32,827 nucleotides of DNA, taken from positions 1 to 32,827 of IMG/VR virus record IMGVR_UViG_3300019776_000654; one strand, given 5' to 3'. A program made the position numbers and the translations under genes. Positions 21,598-27,179 of this stretch are shown here, piece by piece. This DNA is from a virus. Position 1 is the stretch's first letter. Every line of letters starts with the position of its first letter. The notes under the pieces were generated by a model. The model was not told where the DNA came from, searched no databases, and saw only the letters and a list, made by a program, of their open reading frames with translations.

Positions 21598-21838
21598 TTT
21601 TTCCTAAAAGTTTTTTCATAATATGAAGATTAGCCCCTAGCGCTCTCCCCAGATCATCTTCCACTTTGAGTTGTTCGGCTAACAATTCTAACTGGAAAAG
21701 AGATGGATTATCAACTAGTATTGATTCTATTAACAAAATATCTTCTTTCTTCTCATTGAGAATCTTGTTTATTTGCTCCAAAGCTTTTTCTTTTTTATAA
21801 TCAGCTAAATTAGAGACTTTCGGATTTTCTTTATTCAT
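21590..21838 (-). CDS. 82-residue helical hypothetical protein
   Basis: The product is helical and acidic/basic-mixed (NPKVSNLADYKKEKALEQIN; SILVDNPSLFQLELLAEQLK; DDLGRALGANLHIMKKLLGK). It is encoded one base after the 81-residue gene and overlaps the 35-residue gene. No family is recognised; a helical binding protein of the early operon is all that can be said. Confidence 0.5.
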   Translation of the reverse strand: MNKENPKVSNLADYKKEKALEQINKILNEKKEDILLIESILVDNPSLFQLELLAEQLKVEDDLGRALGANLHIMKKLLGKNE

Positions 21839-21839
21839 T

Positions 21840-22085
21840 TTATTTAAAATTTTTTGTTTTTTGAAGGATGGTAGATTCTATTTCTTCTAAAATCTTTTTC
21901 TTTTTCTGGTATTGCTGGTGACAGAAATCTTGTGCTGATTTGAATTTATCTCTTTTACGCAAGAAAGAATTAGAATTATTATTTTTCTCTTCGAGAACCA
22001 CTCCTAATAATTTCGCAAGATTCTCTGGATTATCAGAGAAATCGACCGCGTTTCTTAAATACTCAAAATAATCTTTTTCTTCCAT
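21840..22085 (-). CDS. 81-residue charged hypothetical protein
   Basis: The protein starts EEKDYFEYLRNAVDFSDNPE and continues with long lysine/glutamate-rich helices (FLRKRDKFKSAQDFCHQQYQ; KKKILEEIESTILQK). The ribosome-binding site TTAGAGGT lies before the ATG. It is the second gene of the leftward operon counted from the control region. No family recognised. Confidence 0.5.
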   Translation of the reverse strand: MEEKDYFEYLRNAVDFSDNPENLAKLLGVVLEEKNNNSNSFLRKRDKFKSAQDFCHQQYQKKKKILEEIESTILQKTKNFK

Positions 22086-22097
22086 TTTTACCTCTAA

Positions 22098-22226
22098 CTA
22101 AAAATTAATTCTTGCATTAGAAAATTTCTGCAATGTTCTAAATTCTTTTGACTCATTTCTGATTTCAATAATCGCAATAATTATTGCTAATATTAGCATA
22201 AAAATAAAAGAAGCTATCATTAACAT
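22098..22226 (-). CDS. 42-residue single-pass membrane peptide, first gene of the leftward operon
   Basis: Read from the control region. The peptide is a membrane span (LMIASFIFMLILAIIIAIIE) followed by a short charged tail (IRNESKEFRTLQKFSNARIN). GAGAGGT lies seven bases before the ATG. The predicted promoter and a stem-loop lie 30-90 bases upstream. As the first early leftward product it could act on the host membrane, for instance in exclusion or as a signal for early takeover, but this is an inference from position only. Confidence 0.6.
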   Translation of the reverse strand: MLMIASFIFMLILAIIIAIIEIRNESKEFRTLQKFSNARINF

Positions 22227-22255
22227 TTATTACCTCTCTGTTGTTAATAACTAAA

Positions 22256-22323
22256 AACAATTTGCTATTAAATTGTTAAGAAGCATTAAACCAGCTAAAA
22301 TTAATATGTCAACAATTATTTTA
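22256..22323 (-). promoter_or_regulatory. Leftward early promoter with stem-loop at predicted transcript start
   Basis: On the minus strand TTGACA (22312-22307) and TTTAAT (22290-22285) are separated by 16 bases. The A/T-rich block before the -35 is part of a 20-base element (22304-22323) that recurs exactly at 23011-23030 on the plus strand. The predicted first transcribed base is near 22278, next to a perfect 8-bp stem AACAATTT (22256-22263) / AAATTGTT (22270-22277). It would drive the 42-residue membrane peptide and the replication operon. Start position is inferred, not measured. Confidence 0.6.
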
Positions 22324-22448
22324 TAAATAATTTAATAATTTATTAATTACAATAATCACCTAGAGCCCCTAAGAGAGAAAGTCAAAGTGATTATAAAATA
22401 ATTATGTCAAGAAATATTTTCACATATGTTTTATTTTGAGAAACTTAA

Positions 22449-22484
22449 GGGGCTATATGGGGCTGAAAAGGGCTAAAAGGGACT
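22449..22484 (+). repeat. Four phased GGGGCT-type repeats in the divergent control region
   Basis: GGGGCT (22449), GGGGCT (22459), AGGGCT (22469) and GGGACT (22479) occur at an exact 10-base period, one per helical turn, with A/T spacers. An inverted copy, AGCCCC, lies at 22364-22369. The array sits between the leftward and rightward early promoters. Such phased repeats are typical of cooperative operator sites or origin iterons. The rest of 22227-22606 is A/T-rich control DNA with no gene that I can support. Confidence 0.6.
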
Positions 22485-22532
22485 CAGAAATATTTCTCTT
22501 AAATTATTCATAAAAAATTATTAAAATAATTA

Positions 22533-22561
22533 TTGACACAGACATAAAAATAATTTACGAA
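22533..22561 (+). promoter_or_regulatory. Rightward early promoter
   Basis: TTGACA (22533-22538) is preceded by the same A/T block (AAAATAATT) as two other promoters here, with a weak TACGAA (22556-22561) after 17 bases. It precedes the 131-residue early gene, whose ATG has an AAAGGAG ribosome-binding site. The -35 and upstream block are convincing, the -10 less so. Confidence 0.5.
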
Positions 22562-22606
22562 TCTTTCCTACCAAAATACAAATCTTTAACAAACAAAGGA
22601 GAAAAT

Positions 22607-23002
22607 ATGAAACCTAGATCAGCAACCCCATTAAAAGAAGTGGTTAAGAAAAATGAAATGTTGGAAGATATTATTTTCCAAATCAGAGAGCGTGAAGGGA
22701 GAACAATTAGGATCTATAGTGAGTTGGATTTAGGAGATGACTTTATAAAATCTTCTCTAGGCTACGACTTGAAATTGTGCGAAAACGCAATCAAATATTT
22801 CCTTGCAGAGTTCAAAGACACTGAAGAGGAGTCAAAAGATAAAGAAGAAAATCCTTTCGACCCAAAAGAGTTTTCTTTAGCATTTGGCAAGAACTGGTTC
22901 AAGCTAATCGACCACGTTAATTACGAAAGAGACTTCAATCTGCGTGAATCTGTTTCAAATTATTTATCTTTTGTAAAAGGAAAAAATATTATTGTTAGAT
23001 AA
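22607..23002 (+). CDS. First rightward early protein (131 residues), unknown
   Basis: The product is charged and helical with an acidic central stretch (FKDTEEESKDKEENPFDPKE) between two folded-looking parts: MLEDIIFQIREREGRTIRIY, and FKLIDHVNYERDFNLRESVS. AAAGGAG lies before the ATG. It is the first gene rightward of the control region and is driven by the nearby TTGACA promoter, the position of immediate-early takeover or regulatory genes. I recognise no domain. Confidence 0.55.
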   Translation: MKPRSATPLKEVVKKNEMLEDIIFQIREREGRTIRIYSELDLGDDFIKSSLGYDLKLCENAIKYFLAEFKDTEEESKDKEENPFDPKEFSLAFGKNWFKLIDHVNYERDFNLRESVSNYLSFVKGKNIIVR

Positions 23003-23010
23003 AAAATATT

Positions 23011-23069
23011 TAAAATAATTGTTGACATATAGAAACACAGGCTCTATTCTGTTTTCGAGCGGTTAGCTC
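23011..23069 (+). promoter_or_regulatory. Rightward early promoter with 5'-terminal stem-loop
   Basis: TTGACA (23022-23027), a 17-base spacer and TATTCT (23045-23050) make the best promoter in the window. Its upstream half repeats exactly the 20-base element of the leftward promoter at 22304-22323. The predicted transcript starts near 23057, the first base of the stem-loop GAGC-GGTTA-GCTC (23057-23069). Confidence 0.7.
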
Positions 23070-23096
23070 ACTTTATTAAAAAATAATGGTAATGAT

Positions 23097-23264
23097 ATGA
23101 AAATGATAACTTCTAATTCGTCAGCAAAGCAAATTCAAAACGCTTTAAGATCTAAAGAGCCGATGCTTTTTTCTTCGGATGAAGAAACTAGAAAAAAAAT
23201 AAAAGAGCAGGTTGATTTGGTCTTGATTAAAATAAGAAAGCAAAGAAAAAATGCCGCAAATTAA
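23097..23264 (+). CDS. 55-residue hypothetical protein
   Basis: Read from the gap after the early promoter. The product (ITSNSSAKQIQNALRSKEPM, then a basic helix with KIKEQVDLVLIKIRKQRK) is small and basic, with a helical end. A second in-frame ATG lies two codons in. Its 3' end overlaps the next small gene by 14 bases. No family recognised. Confidence 0.5.
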   Translation: MKMITSNSSAKQIQNALRSKEPMLFSSDEETRKKIKEQVDLVLIKIRKQRKNAAN

Positions 23265-23382
23265 ATATCAATATTGGAGCAAATGGCGGCATTGCTGGTG
23301 TGATTTTAAACAAACGCCAAATGCCGAACATTTAGCGCACATGAAAAAATTTTTTTACCAAATTAGAATTGTAGAATTATGA
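23251..23382 (+). CDS. 43-residue Trp-rich basic protein
   Basis: Read from overlapping frames. The peptide has three Trp, two Cys, and several His/Lys residues in the first half (QIKYQYWSKWRHCWCDFKQT) and a basic helix at the end. It overlaps the preceding gene by 14 bases and the YopX-domain gene by four (ATGA), so it is embedded in a coupled chain. Small aromatic-rich phage proteins of this sort often bind a host partner, but nothing specific is visible. Confidence 0.5.
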   Translation: MPQIKYQYWSKWRHCWCDFKQTPNAEHLAHMKKFFYQIRIVEL

Positions 23383-23798
23383 GAGAGATTAAATTTAGAG
23401 CTTGGGACATTAAGCGCAAATTAATGACAGTTTTCAATTTAACAGAAATTTATGCTGATTGCTGTGGCAATGTGGGGTTTTTAAAAAATGCGCCACACCA
23501 ACATGAAAATGATTCTTGGAAAGATTTTGAGTTAATGCAATACACGAGCTTAAAAGATAAAAATGAAAAAGAGATCTACGAAGGTGATGTTTTGCGTTCA
23601 AAAGTTGGGTATTTATATGTTGTTGACTTCCAGTATGGAAGCTTCGGGGCATACTGGACGAAAGAAAAGAATATATGGCATTCATGTTCTTCCAGATCTT
23701 TTGAAGAAAAAGAATTTGAGATCGTGGGAAATATCTTTGAAAATCCAAAACTTTTAAAAAAATATCTTGTGCCAACTTATGAACATCAAGCAAATTAG
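23379..23798 (+). CDS. YopX-domain phage protein
   Basis: The 139-residue protein carries the YopX plan: REIKFRAWDIKRKLMTVFNL at the start, LMQYTSLKDKNEKEIYEGDV (residues 51-70), a core of strands with a GYLYVVDFQYGSFGAYW segment, and FEIVGNIFENPKLL close to the end. YopX proteins are widespread in phages of Gram-positive and Gram-negative hosts; their role is unknown. The start overlaps the Trp-rich gene by four bases and the end overlaps the XRE gene. Confidence 0.85.
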   Translation: MREIKFRAWDIKRKLMTVFNLTEIYADCCGNVGFLKNAPHQHENDSWKDFELMQYTSLKDKNEKEIYEGDVLRSKVGYLYVVDFQYGSFGAYWTKEKNIWHSCSSRSFEEKEFEIVGNIFENPKLLKKYLVPTYEHQAN

Positions 23799-23961
23799 GA
23801 AGGACTTAGGACTAACTCAACGAGAACTCGCAAATGCGTTAGGGCTTGCTAAGAATGGTGATGTTTACATTCGGAAAGTAGAGAATGGAAGGGCAGAACC
23901 TAGCGGGTTGTTAGTGAGAGCAATTGAAATGCTAGTAAAATTGAAAGCGCTTGACAAATAA
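23779..23961 (+). CDS. XRE-family regulator (60 residues)
   Basis: From the ATG at 23779 (an upstream TTG would enter further into the YopX gene) the protein is nearly all helix-turn-helix: NIKQIRKDLGLTQRELANAL, then GLAKNGDVYIRKVENGRAEP and a closing helix. LTQRELANALG and RKVENGRAEPS are XRE motifs. It overlaps the YopX gene by 20 bases. It is the last gene before the terminase promoter, so it could control the switch to late expression. A possible target is any of the dyads at nearby promoters. Confidence 0.82.
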   Translation: MNIKQIRKDLGLTQRELANALGLAKNGDVYIRKVENGRAEPSGLLVRAIEMLVKLKALDK

Positions 23962-24092
23962 AAATAACTTGACAATATTCCGCGCGTTGCTCAAAGCATA
24001 CCTGCTATAATGCTACTGCAATTGAGCAATTTAAACTTCCTTAGATTAAATAGCGACCAAGCGTTAGCTGGCGCGGAAATTGAGATTGTAAA
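23951..24092 (+). promoter_or_regulatory. Terminase promoter and structured leader
   Basis: TTGACA (23951-23956) with AATATT (23974-23979) at 17 bases places a transcript start near 23986. A strong stem-loop starts there: TTGCTCAA (23987-23994) + AGCAT pairing with ATGCT + TTGAGCAA (24022-24029). Enclosing arms TTCCGCGC (23978-23985) / GCGCGGAA (24071-24078) and a small TTTAA/TTAAA stem could also form. A second TTGACA at 23969 lacks a good -10; TATAAT at 24006 is discussed among the rejected items. The leader runs to the TerS start at 24093. Confidence 0.5.
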
Positions 24093-24551
24093 ATGTCAAA
24101 GACTAAAGCTGGAAATGAGAGAAAAAGACCTGCGAGAATGAATGAGGGAAGGCCTACGAAATATAATGATGAATTAGCAGACCAAATTTGCGCTTTAATT
24201 GCTGAGGGGAATTCATTGCCGAGGATTAGTAAGAAGTTGGGATTTGATTTGGTTAGCTTTTATAGCTGGCTTCGCAAGTATGACGAGTTTCTCAAAAAGT
24301 ACACACAAGCTAAAGAGGATCAAGCCGATACGATGGCCGAACAAATGCTTGATATTTCTGATTCTGAACTACCAAGAGACGTCTTCGGAAAAATTGATTC
24401 TGCTGCTGTAAATCAGGCCAGATTAAGAGTTGATACAAGAAAATGGATTGCTGCCAGATTGAAACCTAAGAAATTCGGTGATTCAACAACTCTTCGCGGT
24501 GATTCTGAAGCTCCATTGAATCCAAGTGTAAATGTAATCTTAAATAAATAA
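24093..24551 (+). CDS. terS: Terminase small subunit (Sf6-type)
   Basis: The 152-residue protein matches the Sf6 gp1 type of small terminase: a basic start with GRPTKYNDELADQICALIAE, a helix-turn-helix (SLPRISKKLGFDLVSFYSWL), then EFLKKYTQAKEDQADTMAEQ and ARLRVDTRKWIAARLKPKKF at the oligomerisation/large-subunit end. It would recognise the packaging site and recruit TerL. The usual gene order TerS, small gene, TerL is present. The start has no Shine-Dalgarno site; the leader is the structured region above. Confidence 0.88.
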   Translation: MSKTKAGNERKRPARMNEGRPTKYNDELADQICALIAEGNSLPRISKKLGFDLVSFYSWLRKYDEFLKKYTQAKEDQADTMAEQMLDISDSELPRDVFGKIDSAAVNQARLRVDTRKWIAARLKPKKFGDSTTLRGDSEAPLNPSVNVILNK

Positions 24552-24555
24552 TTTA

Positions 24556-24780
24556 ATGAAAGAATATCTAGGAGAAGATTATAAGCTTATTTATCATGAG
24601 GTAAAGGAAGCAGTAATATTCTTGAACAAAACATTTTTCCCAGCGATAAATTTGCCGTCTGATACTGATGAAGCTATGAAAGTTTTCAATGACAAATGGA
24701 AATATTGTGGCCACGCAATGATACTATTGATTTTAGCCGAATTGACTAAAAAGATCGCTGAGATTAGTGAAACTAAATGA
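24556..24780 (+). CDS. 74-residue hypothetical protein between terminase genes
   Basis: A small mixed protein (KEYLGEDYKLIYHEVKEAVI; KVFNDKWKYCGHAMILLILA) with a hydrophobic C-terminal helix. It follows TerS by four bases and overlaps the TerL start by four (ATGA), so it is translated with the packaging genes. No family recognised. Confidence 0.5.
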   Translation: MKEYLGEDYKLIYHEVKEAVIFLNKTFFPAINLPSDTDEAMKVFNDKWKYCGHAMILLILAELTKKIAEISETK

Positions 24781-27068
24781 TTAATCTCGAACTCCACCCC
24801 AGACAATCAGCTTGTTTCTTAAGTCCAGCAACCGAGATTCTTTATGGTGGAGCCGCTGGAGGTGGGAAATCTCACACGATGAGAGTAATCGCTATTATTC
24901 TCGCTTTAGATGTCCCAAACATTCAAATCTATTTATTCAGAAGAGTTTTTGCTGATTTGTCTAAAAATCATATTGAAGGAGCTTCTGGTTTTGCTGCTTT
25001 ATTAGCTCCATTAATTCAACTAAAATATGTCCGTATCTCTGAAAGCGAAATCACTTTTAAGAACGGATCGAAAATCTATCTTTGTCACTGCCAGCACGAA
25101 AAAGATGTAATTAAATATCAAGGTGCAGAAATAAACGTACTACTCATTGATGAATTAACCCACTTCTCAGAAAAGATTTATAAGTTTCTTCGTGGTCGTT
25201 GTCGTATTGGTTCACTCGTTGTTCCAGAAAAATACAAGGCCAAATTACCACTAATTATTTGCGGCTCAAATCCAGGTGGAGTTGGACACCAATTCGTAAA
25301 AGAAACTTTCATTGATAATTGTAAACCAATGCAAGTTAGACAAATGTCACCAGAAGAAGGCGGAATGCTAAGACAATTTATTCCTGCCAGACTAGAAGAT
25401 AACCCAACCATGATACAAAATGACCCATTCTATGCAAATAAACTGATTGGATTAGGTGGAGCTTTAGCAAAAGCAATGTTAGATGGTGATTGGGACGCAA
25501 TAGAAGGTTGTTATTTCGACCAATTCAATAAAGATATTCATGTAATCGAGCCTTTCTTAATTCCGCCAGATTGGGCAAGAATAAGAGGTTTTGACTGGGG
25601 CTATTCTAAACCTTTTGCTACTCTTTGGGCTGCTGTATCTGATGGTTCTTCTGTTATGTGTGGAGGAGTTAAAAGAAGTTTTCCACGAGGTTCATTAATC
25701 TTTTATCGTGAATATTATGGCTGTACTGGTAAGGCAAATGAGGGCTTAAAGATAAGCAACCAACAGATTGCAGAAGCAACGATGCAAATGCAGGAAGGTG
25801 AAAAGATGTCTGACATGGTAGCCGACCCAGCAATCTTTGATGTTTCAAGAGGTAAATCAATTGCTGAAGAAATGGCAAACTTTGGCTGTCATTATAGAGA
25901 AGCTGACAACAAAAGAATTAATGGATGGCAACAAATAAGAGGAAGATTAATAGGACAAGACGGAAAACCTTTGATTTATTTTACAAAGGATTGTAAGAAT
26001 CTCCTGCGTACTTTGCCGATTATGCAATATGATCCAAGCAAGCCAGAGGATTTAGACTCTGACTTAGAGGATCATGCTTGTTTTATTGGTTCAACACTGG
26101 TTGATACAGATAAAGGCAAGATTCAGATCAAAGATTTAGACCCGAATCTTCATAAAATTATGGCAGGAGATAAATGGACAAATGAATATTTTCCGTCTAT
26201 AACAAAAGAAAAAGCTAAGACCATTAAACTTACGTTCGAAAACGGAGTCTCTATTTATTGCACTCCGGAGCATAAAATACTTGACAATACTGATACATGG
26301 CGCTACGCTAGAGATTTTCTAAATATCGAGGCTTTATGGAACCAGCAATTATCAGCGACACAATACAGCATTACAGGGGTAAAAACTATTATTTCTGCGG
26401 TCATTATTTTCAAAAAAACGGCGTTAGACTTCATAGATTGGTTTGGCAAGATGCAAATGGCACGATACCTAAAGGCTATCACGTACATCATAAAGATGAG
26501 GATAGAACAAATAACAAACTCGAAAATCTTGAATGTATTACTTCGAGTAATCATGCCAAACTTCATTTTAATGAAGAGAAGAGAGTTAAATCTAGAGAGA
26601 ATGTCAAGAAAGCTATCAAGGCTGCTGTCTTGTGGCATAAGAGCGAAGAAGGAAGAAAGTGGCATAAAGAACACTGGGAGAAAAATTGCAAAGCTAAGTT
26701 TACCGAAAAGACTTTTGCCAAAAAATGTAATAACTGCTCTAAAGAATATTACACTGTTCCAAATCTCCAGAACTACAGCAAATTCTGTGGGAATAATTGC
26801 AAAGCGAGTGCGTTGCGTAAGCGTAGAAGATTGGAAGGAGGAGCCAGTCTATTGCCTATTCGAACCAAAGACCAATAGCTTCACAATCGAAGAAGGATTA
26901 ATTGTCCATAATTGCGACACTTTGCGTTATATCTGCATGAGCCGTCCGATTGTTGTAAATATTACACCAACGCCATCAGAAATTGGTGAGCAATGGTGGA
27001 AAGACTTTAATCCGCATAATGTGAGAAAACAATTATTAAAAAGAGAGAATTTAAAAAATTATGAGTAA
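24777..27068 (+). CDS. terL: Terminase large subunit precursor containing an intein
   Basis: The 763-residue precursor is a terminase large subunit split by an intein. The ATPase has Walker A GGAAGGGKS (24-32) and Walker B VLLIDE (121-126), followed by RIRGFDWGYSKPF (Asp273) and VADPAIF (Asp350) of the RNase H-like nuclease. The intein occupies residues 435-712; removal joins EDHA to CDTLRY and gives a 485-residue TerL of normal length. The joined EDHACD motif is the third acidic element of the nuclease site, so an unspliced protein should be inactive for cutting. The start overlaps the upstream gene by four bases. TerL drives ATP-powered DNA packaging into the prohead and cuts the concatemer. 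Confidence 0.93.
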   Translation: MINLELHPRQSACFLSPATEILYGGAAGGGKSHTMRVIAIILALDVPNIQIYLFRRVFADLSKNHIEGASGFAALLAPLIQLKYVRISESEITFKNGSKIYLCHCQHEKDVIKYQGAEINVLLIDELTHFSEKIYKFLRGRCRIGSLVVPEKYKAKLPLIICGSNPGGVGHQFVKETFIDNCKPMQVRQMSPEEGGMLRQFIPARLEDNPTMIQNDPFYANKLIGLGGALAKAMLDGDWDAIEGCYFDQFNKDIHVIEPFLIPPDWARIRGFDWGYSKPFATLWAAVSDGSSVMCGGVKRSFPRGSLIFYREYYGCTGKANEGLKISNQQIAEATMQMQEGEKMSDMVADPAIFDVSRGKSIAEEMANFGCHYREADNKRINGWQQIRGRLIGQDGKPLIYFTKDCKNLLRTLPIMQYDPSKPEDLDSDLEDHACFIGSTLVDTDKGKIQIKDLDPNLHKIMAGDKWTNEYFPSITKEKAKTIKLTFENGVSIYCTPEHKILDNTDTWRYARDFLNIEALWNQQLSATQYSITGVKTIISAVIIFKKTALDFIDWFGKMQMARYLKAITYIIKMRIEQITNSKILNVLLRVIMPNFILMKRRELNLERMSRKLSRLLSCGIRAKKEESGIKNTGRKIAKLSLPKRLLPKNVITALKNITLFQISRTTANSVGIIAKRVRCVSVEDWKEEPVYCLFEPKTNSFTIEEGLIVHNCDTLRYICMSRPIVVNITPTPSEIGEQWWKDFNPHNVRKQLLKRENLKNYE
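26079..26912 (+). other. Intein in TerL, with an out-of-frame homing endonuclease inside
   Basis: The intein starts at Cys435 (CFIGSTLVDTDKGKIQIKDL, block A), has block B with CTPEHKI (Thr496, His499) and ends with the block F/G segment VYCLFEPKTNSFTIEEGLIV and HN, followed by Cys as the +1 extein residue. These are all residues needed for standard splicing. The 278 residues comprise roughly 90 N-terminal and 35-40 C-terminal splicing residues; the roughly 150 between them, in this frame, do not resemble any endonuclease. That middle is the shadow of an HNH gene in another frame (26336-26878). It contains no stop codon, so the full precursor can be made. Splicing must remove the intein to restore the nuclease motif. 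Confidence 0.93.
26336..26878 (+). CDS. HNH homing endonuclease nested out of frame in the TerL intein
   Basis: A 180-residue protein is encoded wholly inside the intein, shifted in frame relative to TerL. It has a beta-hairpin start (YRGKNYYFCGHYFQ), the HNH core LHRLVWQDANG ... VHHKDEDRTNNKLENLE (residues 32-66, with His33, His51-52, Asn60) and SNHAKLH. It continues with a basic helical linker and a C-terminal zinc module CNNC ... CGNNC (Cys131, 134, 151, 155). An in-frame stop at 26309 excludes an upstream extension, and GAGG lies four bases before the ATG, so it is a free-standing gene. It probably cleaves intein-free TerL alleles to spread the intein. The C-terminal 60 bases also encode block F of the intein. 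Confidence 0.88.
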   Translation: MEPAIISDTIQHYRGKNYYFCGHYFQKNGVRLHRLVWQDANGTIPKGYHVHHKDEDRTNNKLENLECITSSNHAKLHFNEEKRVKSRENVKKAIKAAVLWHKSEEGRKWHKEHWEKNCKAKFTEKTFAKKCNNCSKEYYTVPNLQNYSKFCGNNCKASALRKRRRLEGGASLLPIRTKDQ

Positions 27069-27077
27069 ATTTAATAT

Positions 27078-27179
27078 TTGACAAAAATAAAACTATGTTA
27101 TAAATTCTATAATTGAGGCTTGCAAAGCGTCTTTAGTTCAAAACAAATGTGAAAACCAACTAAGAAGACAAATGCAAGC
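27078..27179 (+). promoter_or_regulatory. Portal promoter and leader hairpin over the start codon
   Basis: TTGACA (27078-27083) is followed by TAAATT at 17 bases (27101-27106), or TATAAA at 15. The predicted transcript start is near 27113. A long stem follows at once: GCTTGC (27118-27123) with GCAAGC (27174-27179), and GTCTT-TAGTT (27129-27138) with AACTA-AG-AAGAC (27158-27169). The portal ATG (27172-27174) is inside the fold, so the structure could limit translation. No Shine-Dalgarno sequence is evident; it may start from the A-rich AAGACAA context. Confidence 0.55.

Noticed and set aside
22388-22410. Second leftward TTGACA (22410-22405)
   Set aside because: No usable -10 at 15-19 bases; the nearby TATAAT is only nine bases away.
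23434-23793. A 119-codon minus-strand frame opposite the YopX gene
   Set aside because: It has no ribosome-binding site and no domain, and the plus strand clearly encodes YopX.
23987-24011. Promoter with extended -10 TGCTATAAT (24004-24011)
   Set aside because: No -35 at a suitable distance, and the bases lie inside a strong stem-loop. The upstream TTGACA/AATATT pair is the better call, though a weak extended -10 start cannot be ruled out.
26303-26674. A 123-codon open frame on the minus strand across the intein
   Set aside because: It mirrors the nested HNH and intein frames, has no ribosome-binding site, and its sequence has no recognisable domain. It is a shadow.
26336-26878. The HNH frame as an artefact of two sequencing frameshifts in a normal in-frame intein endonuclease
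   Set aside because: Considered and judged unlikely. The HNH has its own ATG and GAGG, an in-frame stop lies 24 bases upstream, and the intein frame is open through the whole region and resumes a correct block F without a break.
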